This document shows, piece after piece, positions 31,054 to 40,681 of a DNA stretch of 64,000 bases; position 1 is the first letter of the stretch; each line of letters opens with the position of its first letter. The notes below the pieces were generated by a model that was given only the letters and a program-made list of their open reading frames with translations, did not search any database and was not told the DNA's origin. The position numbers were made by a program, and so were the translations under genes. Origin of the DNA: Rhodospirillales bacterium (GTDB taxonomy: Bacteria; Pseudomonadota; Alphaproteobacteria; Rhodospirillales; JASLQF01); NCBI GenBank assembly GCA_030744625.1, contig JASLQF010000027.1, positions 62,001-126,000 of the forward strand, read 5' to 3'.

Positions 31054-31137
31054 AAGCATCTCGCGCGTAACCGGCCGCGACGTAGCAAAGACCGGATTGG
31101 CGAAAATGGATGCATGGTGGCACCCTATTGAGCACCG

Positions 31138-31407
31138 TTACCGGCGCAATCCCAGGCGCTGGATCACTTTCTCATAGCGCTCGACTTCCTTGCTTTTCAG
31201 GTAATCGAGCAGACGCCGGCGCTGGCCAACCATTTTCAGGAGGCCGCGGCGCGAATGGAAATCCTTCTTGTGTGTTCTCAAGTGCTCGGTGAGAGTGCCG
31301 ATGCGCTCGCTCAGGATGGCGACTTGGACCTCTGGCGACCCCGTGTCGCTTTCCTTGGCGCCAAATTCATTGACCAGCTCGCGCTTGCGTTGTGCGTTAA
31401 TCGACAT
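31138..31407 (-). CDS. rpsO: 30S ribosomal protein S15
   Basis: Small-subunit protein binding the central domain of 16S rRNA. The 89 residues match the family length and signature: [44 protein letters not shown]-type core, and the ending [18 protein letters not shown] precedes the ATG. It lies 37 nt after truB and before pnp. Confidence 0.98.
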   Translation of the reverse strand: MSINAQRKRELVNEFGAKESDTGSPEVQVAILSERIGTLTEHLRTHKKDFHSRRGLLKMVGQRRRLLDYLKSKEVERYEKVIQRLGLRR

Positions 31408-31444
31408 CGTTTATTGCTTTCCTCCAAACCATCCTATTCAAGTC

Positions 31445-32371
31445 TCAAACGTTCAGTACTCGGAGAGGTCGGATTTCGCCGCCTCTGATACGCGCAAGTG
31501 CCACCAGTCTGCCCTCCGCCATGGCGCACACGACGGCGCCTTGGGCGATATCGGTGAGGGGTGACCGGCTTGCTACGGGTAGCACCGGTAAGGGCTGACC
31601 GCGTTGCAGACGGCGCGCCTCCGCTTCCGTCAAAACCAGTGCCGGGATGCCGTCCAGCGCGGTTTCGACAGGCAGCAGATAGTCCGCAAGCGGCGCACTA
31701 TGCCCCAGGGCCGCCAGTTTTTCCAGGGAAATCGCGTCCTCCTCGGCAAAGGGGCCGACCCGGGTGCGCCGCAGCTTTTCGATATGCCCGACGGTGCCCA
31801 CCGCCATCGCCAAATCCCGCGCTAGGCTTCGCATGTACGCGCCCTTGCCGGATTGCGCCTCGAATTCCGCGTGGTCGGCGTCAGGGGCACCGATGAGCTC
31901 CAGACGGTGGATGACCACGGGCCGCGGTGGCAGGTCCGCCGGCTGGTTGTCGCGGGCCAGCGCATAGGCCCGCCTGCCGTCCACCTTGACCGCCGAATAG
32001 GCGGGCGGCACCTGATCGATTTCGCCGATGAAACGCGGCAGGACGGAGGCGATCTCTTCAATGGTCGGGCGCGCGTCGCTGGTCGCCGTCACGGCGCCCT
32101 CGGCGTCGTCGGTGGCGCGCGCTTCACCCCAGCGCACCGTAAAACGGTATTCCTTGGCGCCATCCATCGCCCAGGCAACCGTCTTGGTGGCTTCGCCGAA
32201 GGCCAGCGGAAGGATCCCGGTGGCCAACGGATCCAGGGTACCGCCGTGCCCCACTTTCGCGGCCCCGGTGAGGCGACGCGCCTTGCCCACGACCGCCGCC
32301 GACGTCATGCCCGCCGGCTTGTCGATGACCATCCACCCGTGCACGGCACGGCCCCGGCGCTTACGCCCCAT
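31445..32371 (-). CDS. truB: tRNA pseudouridine(55) synthase
   Basis: Forms pseudouridine 55 in the T-loop of tRNAs. From the ATG at 32371 it has 308 residues, beginning MGRKRRGRAVHGWMVIDKP. The catalytic Asp is in GHGGTLDPLATGIL, and the PUA-like C-terminus ends in IRPLRVLNV. The open frame extends 33 residues further into rbfA without similarity. It overlaps the rbfA stop by 11 nt, so translation is probably coupled. Confidence 0.96.
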   Translation of the reverse strand: MGRKRRGRAVHGWMVIDKPAGMTSAAVVGKARRLTGAAKVGHGGTLDPLATGILPLAFGEATKTVAWAMDGAKEYRFTVRWGEARATDDAEGAVTATSDARPTIEEIASVLPRFIGEIDQVPPAYSAVKVDGRRAYALARDNQPADLPPRPVVIHRLELIGAPDADHAEFEAQSGKGAYMRSLARDLAMAVGTVGHIEKLRRTRVGPFAEEDAISLEKLAALGHSAPLADYLLPVETALDGIPALVLTEAEARRLQRGQPLPVLPVASRSPLTDIAQGAVVCAMAEGRLVALARIRGGEIRPLRVLNV

Positions 32372-32780
32372 CGTCGCTATCCCGGTGTCGCGGCGTCCCT
32401 TGCAAGTCGTGGGCGACCCGAGGCTCGGAGAGCAAGGTGTCGACGTGGTGCGCCCGGTCGAACGAGCCATCGGCGCGGAAGTCCATGTCGGGAACGCGCT
32501 TGAGCCGCACCGTCCGCGCCACCTGGTGGCGCAGGTAGGGCTTGGCGCGTCGCAGGGCGTCTATCACGGACCCGGTGTCACCGCCGCCGAGCGGCATCAC
32601 GTAAACGGTGGAATTGCGCAAGTCCGGGCTCATGCGGACTTCGGTGACGGTCACCGAAACTCCTTCCAGGCCGGGATCGCGCACCTGGCCGCGCTCGAAT
32701 ATCGAGGCCAGCGCGTGGCGCAGTTCCTCGCCGACGCGCAACTGGCGCTGGCTGGGAGTCCTGTCTCTCCCTCTGGTCAT
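32361..32780 (-). CDS. rbfA: 30S ribosome-binding factor A
   Basis: Late assembly factor for the 30S subunit and 16S rRNA 5' end. The 139 residues have the KH-like RbfA fold with RQLRVGEELRHALASIF, the VSVTVTEVRMSPDLRNSTVYV strand pair and the RVPDMDFRAD signature. The start MTRGRDRTPSQRQ is chosen because the upstream part of this frame overlaps infB and is noise. It lies 80 nt after infB. Confidence 0.95.
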   Translation of the reverse strand: MTRGRDRTPSQRQLRVGEELRHALASIFERGQVRDPGLEGVSVTVTEVRMSPDLRNSTVYVMPLGGGDTGSVIDALRRAKPYLRHQVARTVRLKRVPDMDFRADGSFDRAHHVDTLLSEPRVAHDLQGTPRHRDSDDGA

Positions 32781-32860
32781 GGTGTCCTCGATCGGTAAAG
32801 CGCAAGCCCCGGCCTCTGATCGGAGAAGCCGCGAACGCGGGTGCGCCCGGTCCGGCGTCC

Positions 32861-35470
32861 TTACAGCTCCTGGGCGATTTCCTCCACCTCGAAGCACTCG
32901 ATGATGTCGCCGGTCTTGATGTCCTGGTAGTTGGCGAAGGCCATGCCGCATTCGGTGCCTTCCTTGACCTCCTTGACATCGTCCTTGAAGCGCTTGAGCT
33001 GCGAGAGCGCGCCTTCGTGAACGACCACGTCGTCGCGCAACAGCCGCACCTTGGCGCCACGGCGCACCAAGCCTTCCGTGACCATGCAGCCGGCCACCTT
33101 GCCCACCTTGGAGACGTTGAAGATCTCGCGAACATCGGCGTATCCGATGAAGTTCTCCTTGAAGAGGGGATCCAACATGCCGGTCAGGATCCGCTTCAGG
33201 TCGTCGGCGACGTCGTAAATGACGGAATAGTAGCGGACTTCCACGCCGTCGCGCCGGGTAAAATCGCGGGCCTGGGGATTGGCACGTACGTTGAACCCGA
33301 TAATCAGCGCCTTGGCCGCCTTGGCCAGGGTCACATCGGATTCGTTGATGCCGCCGACCGCCGCGTGCAGGACATTCACCTGGGCCTTGTCGGTGCTGAG
33401 CTTGTCGAGCACCCCCTGGACGGCCTCGACGGACCCCTGCACGTCGCCCTTGATGACCACGGACAGCTCCTTGGCCTCGCCCTCCTGAATCTTCTCGAAC
33501 ATCTCTTCGAGCGTGCCACGCGCGCCGGCCACCACCCGAGCCTCGCGGTCCCTGCGCTGACGGAACTCGACAACTTCGCGGGCGCGGGTTTCGTCGTCCA
33601 CCACCACGAAATCGTCGCCGGCCGACGGCGTTCCGTTGAGGCCAAGCACTTCCACGGGCATCGCCGGACCGGCTTCGTCGATGCCGTCGCCCCGTTGGTC
33701 GCCGAGTGCCCGCACGCGGCCCCACTCGCTGCCGGCGACGAAAATGTCGCCCACCTTCAGCGTGCCCCGCTGCACCAGGAGGGTGGCCACGGACCCACGG
33801 CCGACCTCCATCTTCGCTTCGATGACCACGCCCTCGGCGGCACGGTTGGGGTTGGCCTTGAGGTCGAGCACTTCCGCCTGCAGGAGAATGACCTCCTCGA
33901 GTTTTTCGAGGTTGGTCCGCGCCGTGGCGGAAACCTCGACGGACAGAATTTCGCCGCCCATCTCCTCGACCACGATGTCTTGCTGGAGCAGGTCGGTTCG
34001 CACGCGTTTGGGATCGGCGCCCGACTTGTCGATCTTGTTGACGGCGATGATGACGGGGACTTCCGCGGCCTTGGCATGATCAATGGCCTCGATCGTCTGA
34101 GGCATGACCCCGTCGTCGGCGGCAACCACCAGCACCACGATATCGGTGACCTTGGCGCCGCGCCCCCGCATGGCCGTGAAGGCCTCGTGTCCAGGGGTGT
34201 CGATAAAAGTGATCTTGGCCCCAGACGACATTTCGACCTGGTAGGCACCGATGTGCTGCGTGATACCGCCGGCCTCGCCCGCCGCGACGTCGGTTTCGCG
34301 CAGCGCGTCGAGAAGCGACGTCTTGCCGTGATCGACGTGCCCCATGACGGTAACCACCGGCGGCCGGTTGACCAAGTCGGCTTCGGCGTCGGCTTCCCGC
34401 GTCAGACCGATTTCCACGTCCGACTCGCTGACCCGTTTAACGTTGTGGCCGAATTCGGCGACGACGAGTTCCGCCGTGTCGGCATCGACCACATGGTCCA
34501 TCGACGCCATGACGTCCATCTTCATCAGCGCCCTGATGACATCGGTCCCGCGCTCGGCCATGCGGTTGGCAAGTTCCTGCACCGATAAGTTCTCGGGAAT
34601 GACCACGTCGCGTACGATTTTTTGGCCATCGGCGCGTGCCTGCGCCTGCTGCTTTTGCCTCTCCTTTTCACGGGCGCGTCTTACCGAAGCGAGGCTACGG
34701 GTGCGCCCTTCATCGCCGCTCAGCGCCTCGACGATGGTCAATCGGCCGGAAGCCGAGCGCCGCCGGGGCTCGCCGCGGCGCACACCGGGAACGGTCCGGC
34801 GCGGCTCGCCGCGCGACCCGCGCTTTACGCGGCCGCGATCCTCGCGCGTATCGGGCTCTTCGGCTCCCCCCAGGGCCTCGAGCTTGGCGGCGGCGGCGGC
34901 GGCCGAGGCCTTGGCCTGTTCCTCGCGGCGCCGCGCCTCCTCATCCTCGGCGGCACGCGCCGATTCCTCTTCCGAGCGCCGGCGCTGCTCTTCCTCCTCG
35001 GCGCGCAGCCGCTCCCGCTCCTCGTCCTCGGGGGTCGGCGCCACTTCGGACGACACCGCGCCGCCCTCGGCGGTGGTGTCCTCATCCGCCTTCATGGCGT
35101 CCTGGAGGGCGCGAACCCGGGCCGCCTTTTCCTCGATGGTCAGACTGGGCCCGCCCTGACGCGCCTCCTCGCCAAGGACCTCGTCGGCTTCGACGTCGAG
35201 GTCGACGGCGCCGGCGGGAAGGGGGTTTTCTTCCTCGACGAGTTCCGGGGCGGCCCTGACCTCGGCCATCTGGCCACCGGAATCCAGCGCATAGGTCCGC
35301 TTCTTGCGAACCTCCACGGCCACCACCTTGGAGCGGCCGTGAGAGAAGCTTTGGCGGACTTGGCCGCCGCCGACGGTTTTCTTGAGTTCGAGCTTGCCCG
35401 GCCGCGAAATGCTGAGCGGCTTCTTGCCGGCTTTCCGCGTCGACTCGTCGTGTTCTTCGGTCTCTGTCAT
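32861..35470 (-). CDS. infB: Translation initiation factor IF-2
   Basis: GTPase that brings initiator tRNA to the 30S subunit and promotes subunit joining. The 869 residues start with a short basic IF2-associated segment, then a long Glu/Arg/Ala-rich linker (about 110-290) and an IF2-N domain. The G domain has [12 protein letters not shown] near 377, DTPGHEAFT and NKID, and domains II-IV follow, ending [12 protein letters not shown]. All GTPase motifs are intact. It follows nusA by 99 nt; the small ylxR gene often found between them is absent. Confidence 0.98.
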   Translation of the reverse strand: MTETEEHDESTRKAGKKPLSISRPGKLELKKTVGGGQVRQSFSHGRSKVVAVEVRKKRTYALDSGGQMAEVRAAPELVEEENPLPAGAVDLDVEADEVLGEEARQGGPSLTIEEKAARVRALQDAMKADEDTTAEGGAVSSEVAPTPEDEERERLRAEEEEQRRRSEEESARAAEDEEARRREEQAKASAAAAAAKLEALGGAEEPDTREDRGRVKRGSRGEPRRTVPGVRRGEPRRRSASGRLTIVEALSGDEGRTRSLASVRRAREKERQKQQAQARADGQKIVRDVVIPENLSVQELANRMAERGTDVIRALMKMDVMASMDHVVDADTAELVVAEFGHNVKRVSESDVEIGLTREADAEADLVNRPPVVTVMGHVDHGKTSLLDALRETDVAAGEAGGITQHIGAYQVEMSSGAKITFIDTPGHEAFTAMRGRGAKVTDIVVLVVAADDGVMPQTIEAIDHAKAAEVPVIIAVNKIDKSGADPKRVRTDLLQQDIVVEEMGGEILSVEVSATARTNLEKLEEVILLQAEVLDLKANPNRAAEGVVIEAKMEVGRGSVATLLVQRGTLKVGDIFVAGSEWGRVRALGDQRGDGIDEAGPAMPVEVLGLNGTPSAGDDFVVVDDETRAREVVEFRQRRDREARVVAGARGTLEEMFEKIQEGEAKELSVVIKGDVQGSVEAVQGVLDKLSTDKAQVNVLHAAVGGINESDVTLAKAAKALIIGFNVRANPQARDFTRRDGVEVRYYSVIYDVADDLKRILTGMLDPLFKENFIGYADVREIFNVSKVGKVAGCMVTEGLVRRGAKVRLLRDDVVVHEGALSQLKRFKDDVKEVKEGTECGMAFANYQDIKTGDIIECFEVEEIAQEL

Positions 35471-35569
35471 TTCAGCCCATGTTCCATGGCGCCCGCGCCT
35501 TCCCGGATCCGGTCCGGGCCGTGTTTATCATATCTCATCCCGTTCCCGGCCAAATTTCCGGACGCCGGC

Positions 35570-37192
35570 CTACTTGTCCGTCTTATCCGTCTTGGCGTTC
35601 GCTTCGGTCTCCTCCGCCGCTTCGGCGGCGGCGCCGGCCTCCGCGGCGTCCGCGTCCGGCGCGGCGTCTGCGTCCGGCGCGCCTTCTTCGTCGTCGAACC
35701 AATGGGCGCGCGCCGCCATGATGACGGCGTTGGCCGAGTCCTGCGTGAGCACCCCGACGGAGACGATTTCCAGGAGTTCGTCGCTGGCCAGATCGCCGAG
35801 GTCGTCCAGCGTCTTGACGCCGGCTTCCCCAAGCTCCACAAGCATGCCCGGCGTCAGTCCCTTGATTTCGGCGACGGCGTCCTCGACGCCCAACTCACGC
35901 CGGCGCTGCGTCGACTTTTCATCTTCCTCGGCGATGAAAGCGCGCGCCCTGTCGCGCAGTTCCCGCACCATGGATTCGTCGAAGCCCTCGATGCTGGTCA
36001 ACTCCTCTTCCGGAACGAAGGCGACCTCTTCGATGCTCGAAAATCCTTCGGTGACCAGCAGATGGGCGATCACGTCATCGACATCGAGGCCGTCGATGAA
36101 CGCCTGAGAGCGTGCGCGGAATTCCTCGTTACGCCGGTCCGATTCCTCGGCCTCGGTCAGGATGTCGATGTCCCATCCGGTGAGCTGCGAGGCGAGGCGC
36201 ACGTTCTGGCCGCGCCGGCCGATGGCGAGGCTGAGCTGGTCGTCGGGCACCACCACCTCGATGCGGTTGGCCTCTTCGTCGAGCACCACCTTGGAGACCT
36301 CGGCGGGGGCCTGGGCGTTGACGATGAACGTGGCGGGGTCGGGGTTCCACTGGATGATGTCGATCTTCTCTCCTTGCAGTTCGCTGACCACCGCCTGGAC
36401 GCGTGATCCGCGCATGCCGACGCAGGCGCCGACGGGATCGATGCTCGAGTCGTTGGAAATCACGGCAATCTTGGCGCGCGAGCCGGGATCCCGGGCCACC
36501 GACTTGATCTCGATGATGCTGTCGTAAATTTCCGGCACCTCTTGGGCAAACAGCTTGGCCATGAAATTGGGGTGGCTGCGGGACAGGAATATCTGGGGGC
36601 CGCGGGGCTCCTCGCGCACGTCCAAAATGTAGGCGCGAATGCGGTCGCCGGTGGAGAAGTGTTCGCGCGGGATGCTCTCGTCGCGGCGCAGGAGGGCCTC
36701 CGCCCGTCCCAAGTCGACGATGATGTTGCCGAACTCTATGCGCTTGACGAGCCCGTTGACGATTTCTCCGATGCGATCCTTGAACTCCTCGTACTGGCGC
36801 TTGCGCTCGGCCTCGCGCACCTTTTGCACGATCACCTGCTTGGCGGTCTGGGCGGCAATGCGACCGAAATCGATGGGCGGCAGCGGTTCGACCAGGAATT
36901 CGCCGATCTCGGCATCCGCCTTGCGCCCGCGCGCTTCCTCCAAGCTGATTTGCGTAATCTCCTCCTCGACCGGGTCGGCCACCTCGATATAGCGGGCCAT
37001 ATCGATGATGCCCGACGTGCGGTCGATGGTGGCGCGGATGTCATGCTCTTGACCGTATTTGGAACGCCCCGCCTTCTGGATGGCTTGTTCCATGGCCTCC
37101 AACACTTCCTCGCGCTCGATACCCTTGTCGCGCGCCACCGTTTCCGCCACCTGCAGCAGTTCGGGGCGCGCGTGAGCCGTATCAGTATCCAT
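35570..37192 (-). CDS. nusA: Transcription termination/antitermination protein NusA
   Basis: RNA polymerase-binding factor for pausing, termination and antitermination. The 540 residues have the N-terminal polymerase-binding domain, an S1 domain ([17 protein letters not shown]), two KH domains ([17 protein letters not shown] and [16 protein letters not shown]) and C-terminal acidic/helix-hairpin-helix repeats. The last ~45 residues are an Ala/Asp/Glu-rich tail. The purine run GGCGGAAAGAAA before the ATG supports the start. It lies 12 nt after rimP. Confidence 0.98.
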   Translation of the reverse strand: MDTDTAHARPELLQVAETVARDKGIEREEVLEAMEQAIQKAGRSKYGQEHDIRATIDRTSGIIDMARYIEVADPVEEEITQISLEEARGRKADAEIGEFLVEPLPPIDFGRIAAQTAKQVIVQKVREAERKRQYEEFKDRIGEIVNGLVKRIEFGNIIVDLGRAEALLRRDESIPREHFSTGDRIRAYILDVREEPRGPQIFLSRSHPNFMAKLFAQEVPEIYDSIIEIKSVARDPGSRAKIAVISNDSSIDPVGACVGMRGSRVQAVVSELQGEKIDIIQWNPDPATFIVNAQAPAEVSKVVLDEEANRIEVVVPDDQLSLAIGRRGQNVRLASQLTGWDIDILTEAEESDRRNEEFRARSQAFIDGLDVDDVIAHLLVTEGFSSIEEVAFVPEEELTSIEGFDESMVRELRDRARAFIAEEDEKSTQRRRELGVEDAVAEIKGLTPGMLVELGEAGVKTLDDLGDLASDELLEIVSVGVLTQDSANAVIMAARAHWFDDEEGAPDADAAPDADAAEAGAAAEAAEETEANAKTDKTDK

Positions 37193-37204
37193 TTTCTTTC
37201 CGCC

Positions 37205-37696
37205 CTAGCGTCCTTGCGTGTCCTGCGTCGCGGCGAGGAGCTCGTCGGTGAGGACCAGCTTGGCCCGCCTGATGTCGGAAAACGGCACCTCCACGGGGCT
37301 GCCCTCCACTTCCATTCGTACCGCGTTTCCAGCGACGCCGAGGAGGCGGCCGCGGAAATTCCGGCGCTCCGCGATGGGCCGGCTTGCTTCAAGGTGCGCC
37401 TCGAACCCGGCAAAACGCTCGAAGTCCCGTAGGCGCACCAGCGGACGGTCGATGCCCGGCGAACTCACCTCCAGGGTGTACGCCCCTTCGATCGGGTCGT
37501 CCACCTCGAGCACGGCGGAGATGGCGCGGCTGATATCCGCACAATTATCCACGCTCATCGCCCCGCCGCCACTGGGCTCCGCCATGACCTGCACCCGTGG
37601 CTTTTGCTTGCCGGAGATGCTCACCCGCACGAGGTCGAACCCCAAGGCTTCGACGGTGGGAGCGATCAGCCTCTCGACACGACCAGGCAAGTTCAT
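37205..37696 (-). CDS. rimP: Ribosome maturation factor RimP
   Basis: Assembly factor for the 30S subunit, working with S12. From the ATG at 37696 it has 163 residues: MNLPGRVERLIAPTVEALGFDLVRV, then the YTLEVSSPGIDRPL signature and a C-terminal SH3-like domain. The open frame upstream runs through the leader and terminator hairpin and is unlikely to be translated. It is the first gene of the rimP-nusA-infB-rbfA-truB operon. Confidence 0.95.
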   Translation of the reverse strand: MNLPGRVERLIAPTVEALGFDLVRVSISGKQKPRVQVMAEPSGGGAMSVDNCADISRAISAVLEVDDPIEGAYTLEVSSPGIDRPLVRLRDFERFAGFEAHLEASRPIAERRNFRGRLLGVAGNAVRMEVEGSPVEVPFSDIRRAKLVLTDELLAATQDTQGR

Positions 37697-37742
37697 CGGC
37701 GCTACCTGCTGTTGACGCGCGCATTCTCCGAAGAGGCGGCCC

Positions 37743-37771
37743 CAAAAACAAAGAGTGGGCCAGTGGCCCAC
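37743..37771 (-). terminator. Intrinsic terminator in front of rimP (possible attenuator)
   Basis: On the minus strand GTGGGCC-ACT-GGCCCAC is followed at once by TCTTTGTTTTT, a textbook rho-independent terminator. It could end the metK-trmB transcript, but it lies 127 nt past the trmB stop and downstream of a candidate rimP promoter. It would therefore also act on rimP leader RNA. GGGGCC right after the U-tract can pair with the 3' arm GGCCC, giving a possible alternative fold. Confidence 0.75.
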
Positions 37772-37832
37772 CCCATCAAACCCAATCAACCGGTCACGCT
37801 CAACGAAGCCAATCAAAGTAAAAGCGGTACCA

Positions 37833-37860
37833 AATATAACCGCTTGGCGCCTGAACACAA
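37833..37860 (-). promoter_or_regulatory. Candidate rimP-nusA-infB promoter
   Basis: On the minus strand TTGTGT (37855-37860) and TATATT (37833-37838) are spaced by 16 bp. The -10 matches consensus at five of six positions and the -35 at three. It lies in an AT-rich patch in the trmB-rimP gap and upstream of the terminator, giving a leader of about 130 nt. Confidence 0.5.
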
Positions 37861-37897
37861 GAGGTTTCGTGCGTCCCCGAGAGGCCCGCCGCGCCCT

Positions 37898-38626
37898 CTA
37901 CGCCAAGGCGGTGGCGCGGCGGCGGCGGCGGAAGGCGAGATACACGCAGGTATCTCCCTGGGCCAGGGCCTTGGCCTCGTAGCGGGTCTCGAACCAATCC
38001 TCGGGACGCCGGCGCCACGCCTTGGGCGAGCGCGCCGGCCAGCGAAACTCGGGGTGCCGGGTGAACCTGTCGAGGCTCCAGCGGACGAACTCCATATGAT
38101 CGCTGGCGAACCTGAGTTCGGCGTCGTCCTTCATGACCCGGGCCAGGGTGTCCAGATTTTCCTTGGCCGGGAACCGGCGCTTGTGGTGGCGCTTCTTGGG
38201 CCAGGGATCGGCGAACAACACGAAGACCCGCCCGATGACGGCGTCGGGCAGGCAGGGAAGCAAAAGCCGCGCGTCGTCGTCGAAGACCCGGACATTGGAC
38301 AAGCCATCGCGCTCGACGCGGGCCAGCAGGGCGGCTACCCCGTTGACGTACGGCTCGCACCCGATCATGCCGACCGCGGGATGGAGGCGAGCCTGTTCCG
38401 CCAGGTGCTCGCCGGCACCGAAGCCGACTTCGAGCCAGATGTCCTCAACGGATTCCGCGAAGAGAGCCGCCAGGTCGGCGGGCGCGCCGCCAACCTCGGC
38501 AGGCACGCGCAGACGCGGCAATAGCTCTTCGATCAGTGCATGGCGGCCCTTGCGCAGCGCGTGGCCATGGCGCCGCCCGTGCCAGCGGAGACGGTCGGCG
38601 GAATTGCGCCCCGCGCCGCCCGTCAA
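37898..38626 (-). CDS. trmB: tRNA (guanine-N7-)-methyltransferase
   Basis: SAM-dependent methyltransferase for m7G46 in the tRNA variable loop. No ATG or GTG lies near the expected N-terminus. A TTG overlapping the metK stop (TTGA) gives 242 residues and includes the family-typical [17 protein letters not shown] start, so it is preferred over later codons. Motifs: [15 protein letters not shown] for SAM and [15 protein letters not shown] in the active site. Translation would be coupled to metK. Confidence 0.92.
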   Translation of the reverse strand: MTGGAGRNSADRLRWHGRRHGHALRKGRHALIEELLPRLRVPAEVGGAPADLAALFAESVEDIWLEVGFGAGEHLAEQARLHPAVGMIGCEPYVNGVAALLARVERDGLSNVRVFDDDARLLLPCLPDAVIGRVFVLFADPWPKKRHHKRRFPAKENLDTLARVMKDDAELRFASDHMEFVRWSLDRFTRHPEFRWPARSPKAWRRRPEDWFETRYEAKALAQGDTCVYLAFRRRRRATALA

Positions 38627-39798
38627 CTGGCTCCGAACGCGGCGCGCAGGTCGTCGACCAGATCGGTGCGTTCCCAGGAGAATCCTCCGTCGGGCTCCGG
38701 CGGCCTTCCGAAGTGCCCATAGGCCGCGGTGCGCGCGTAAATGGGCCGGCTGAGCTCCAGGTGCTCGCGGATGCCGCGCGGCGACAGATCGACCATGTCC
38801 TGAAGAACCTGCGAAAGCCGTTCCTCGTCCACCCGGTCGGCGCCATGGGTGTCGATATAGACCGACAGCGGCTTGGACACGCCGATGGCATAGGAAACCT
38901 GTAGGGTGCAGGTGTCGGCGAGACCGGCGGCGACGACGTTCTTGGCCACGTACCGCGCCGCGTAGGCGGCCGAGCGGTCGACCTTGGTCGGGTCCTTGCC
39001 GGAAAAGGCGCCGCCGCCGTGGGGCGCCGCGCCGCCGTAGGTATCGACGATTATCTTGCGCCCGGTGAGCCCGGCGTCGCCGTCCGGTCCGCCGATGACG
39101 AAACGGCCGGTCGGATTTACGTAGAACTCGTCCTCGGCGCACATCCAGCCCTCGGGCAGCACGTTGACGACATGGGGGCGGACGATCTCGCGCACTTCTT
39201 CCTGGCTTAGACTTTCCGCGTGATGGGTGGACACGACCACCGACGTGGCGCCTACCGGGCGCCCGTTCACGTAGCGAAGGGTGATCTGGCTCTTGGCATC
39301 GGGGCCGAGCCCCGGCTCGGCGCCGGAATGGCGGGCCTCGGCCAGCGAGTGCAGGATGGCGTGGGAATAATAGATGGGCGCCGGCATGAGCACGTCGGTC
39401 TCGGTGCACGCAAAGCCGAACATGAGCCCCTGGTCGCCGGCGCCCTCGTCCTTGTTGCCGGCGGCGTCCACGCCCTGGGCGATGTCCGCCGATTGGGAAT
39501 GGACATGGATGATGACCTCCGCGTCGCGCCAGTGAAAGCGCTCTTGTTCGTAGCCGATGGCCTTGACGGCGGCGCGGGCAACGTCTTCCAGGGTCGCGTG
39601 GGTGATGGTGTCCGGCCCCCGCACCTCGCCGGCAAGCACGATGAGGTTGGTGGTGCACAGGGTCTCGACGGCGACGCGCGAATGGGGATCGGCGGTAAGG
39701 TAGGTATCGACGACGGCGTCGGAAACGCGGTCGCAAACCTTGTCGGGATGTCCCTCGGAAACGGACTCGCTGGTGAACAGATAATCGGTTTTAGGCAC
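38623..39798 (-). CDS. metK: S-adenosylmethionine synthetase
   Basis: Makes SAM from methionine and ATP. The 391 residues have [18 protein letters not shown], the signature hexapeptide-like [10 protein letters not shown] and the phosphate-loop GGGAFSGKD, with family-typical length. It sits between the XRE regulator and trmB. A candidate promoter and a pair of direct repeats lie in the 272-nt gap upstream; no known SAM riboswitch class was recognised there. Confidence 0.97.
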   Translation of the reverse strand: MPKTDYLFTSESVSEGHPDKVCDRVSDAVVDTYLTADPHSRVAVETLCTTNLIVLAGEVRGPDTITHATLEDVARAAVKAIGYEQERFHWRDAEVIIHVHSQSADIAQGVDAAGNKDEGAGDQGLMFGFACTETDVLMPAPIYYSHAILHSLAEARHSGAEPGLGPDAKSQITLRYVNGRPVGATSVVVSTHHAESLSQEEVREIVRPHVVNVLPEGWMCAEDEFYVNPTGRFVIGGPDGDAGLTGRKIIVDTYGGAAPHGGGAFSGKDPTKVDRSAAYAARYVAKNVVAAGLADTCTLQVSYAIGVSKPLSVYIDTHGADRVDEERLSQVLQDMVDLSPRGIREHLELSRPIYARTAAYGHFGRPPEPDGGFSWERTDLVDDLRAAFGAS

Positions 39799-39864
39799 GG
39801 TCTACCCCGCTGATCTAGTCATGTCGTTCTTGATGGACCAGGGGTCTCAACGCGCGCTTCGCCG

Positions 39865-39893
39865 ATATTAAAGGTCGGAGGACGCCGTCCCAA
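39865..39893 (-). promoter_or_regulatory. Candidate metK promoter
   Basis: On the minus strand TTGGGA (39888-39893) and TAATAT (39865-39870) are separated by 17 bp, each matching four of six consensus positions. The start would be near 39858, leaving about a 60-nt leader. The direct repeats then fall about 60 and 120 bp upstream of the start site. Confidence 0.45.
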
Positions 39894-39918
39894 GCCCACT
39901 TAGCGCCTTTTTTGCGTG

Positions 39919-39996
39919 GTGGCAAGCGGTGCAAATCCATCCACGGCCGCCCCCGGGAGCGGCGACGGGCGGGGGCTCTTGTGGCAAGCTTTGCAA
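39919..39996. repeat. 16-bp direct repeat pair upstream of metK
   Basis: GTGGCAAGCGGTGCAA (39919-39934) and GTGGCAAGCTTTGCAA (39981-39996) match at 14 of 16 positions and start 62 bp apart, close to six helical turns. They lie between the XRE regulator gene and metK. Paired sites on one face of the helix upstream of a promoter look like binding sites for a DNA-binding protein. Confidence 0.55.
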
Positions 39997-40070
39997 CCCC
40001 CGTCAAGGGATTTCAGGAAAGCTTCGGGAGGGCATGCCGGGGGACGCGCCGCGGCGCGCTGAATGGCCGG

Positions 40071-40520
40071 CTAGCGCTTCTTGGTTTTATCCGCCAGGGA
40101 CTTGGTCAGTTCGAACAACCGCTTGCGGACCCGGGGGTCGGGTATCTTGTAGTAGGCGCGAACCAGTTCCAGGGTCTCCCGGCGGCTCAACGCGTCCGAC
40201 TCGAATACGGCCTGCGATCGGTCCCTCAGGCCGGAAACCCGACGCGATGGCTTGGCCTTGGTTTCGTCGGGCATGTCGTCGAAGAAAAACGAAACCGGTA
40301 CGTCGAGAATCTGGCTGAGCTCGAAAAGCCGGCTCGAACCGATGCGGTTGGCCCCGCGTTCGTATTTCTGAACCTGCGGGAAGGTGAGACCCAGGGCGTC
40401 GCCGAGCTTGCCTTGGCTCAACCCGAGCAAGGTACGCCGCAGGCGGACGCGGGCGCCGACATGCACGTCGACCGGCCGAGGGCCGGTGCGGCGCCGCTTG
40501 GTTGCTCGCGCCCTTTTCAT
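40071..40520 (-). CDS. XRE-family transcriptional regulator (PhrR-like)
   Basis: A 149-residue protein with a basic N-terminus and a Cro/CI helix-turn-helix near 21-75 (VGARVRLRRTLLGLSQGKLGDALGL then FPQVQKYERGANRIG). A conserved VPVSFFFDDMP segment follows, then a C-terminal region ending in many Lys residues. It resembles PhrR of Sinorhizobium, also encoded next to lnt, and this position between lnt and metK recurs in alphaproteobacteria. Its targets are not known from sequence; the repeats upstream of metK are candidates. Confidence 0.85.
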   Translation of the reverse strand: MKRARATKRRRTGPRPVDVHVGARVRLRRTLLGLSQGKLGDALGLTFPQVQKYERGANRIGSSRLFELSQILDVPVSFFFDDMPDETKAKPSRRVSGLRDRSQAVFESDALSRRETLELVRAYYKIPDPRVRKRLFELTKSLADKTKKR

Positions 40521-40681
40521 GATTGACCGTGGAAAGTACTCATAAAACCAGGAAATCCTTCATAGATTCATCCGCCTACGTCAGCCAAACGATAAGTGAA
40601 ACAGCGTTGCGGGTCAACAAAATTTCCATACCCGCGTATGTATCAAGCTGGAATGCGCCGACCGCGCTTCAAACCTGACCT

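Noticed and set aside
39799-40070. SAM riboswitch upstream of metK
   Set aside because: The sequence does not fit the SAM-II, SAM-V or SAM/SAH consensus I know. A covariance-model search with Rfam would test this.
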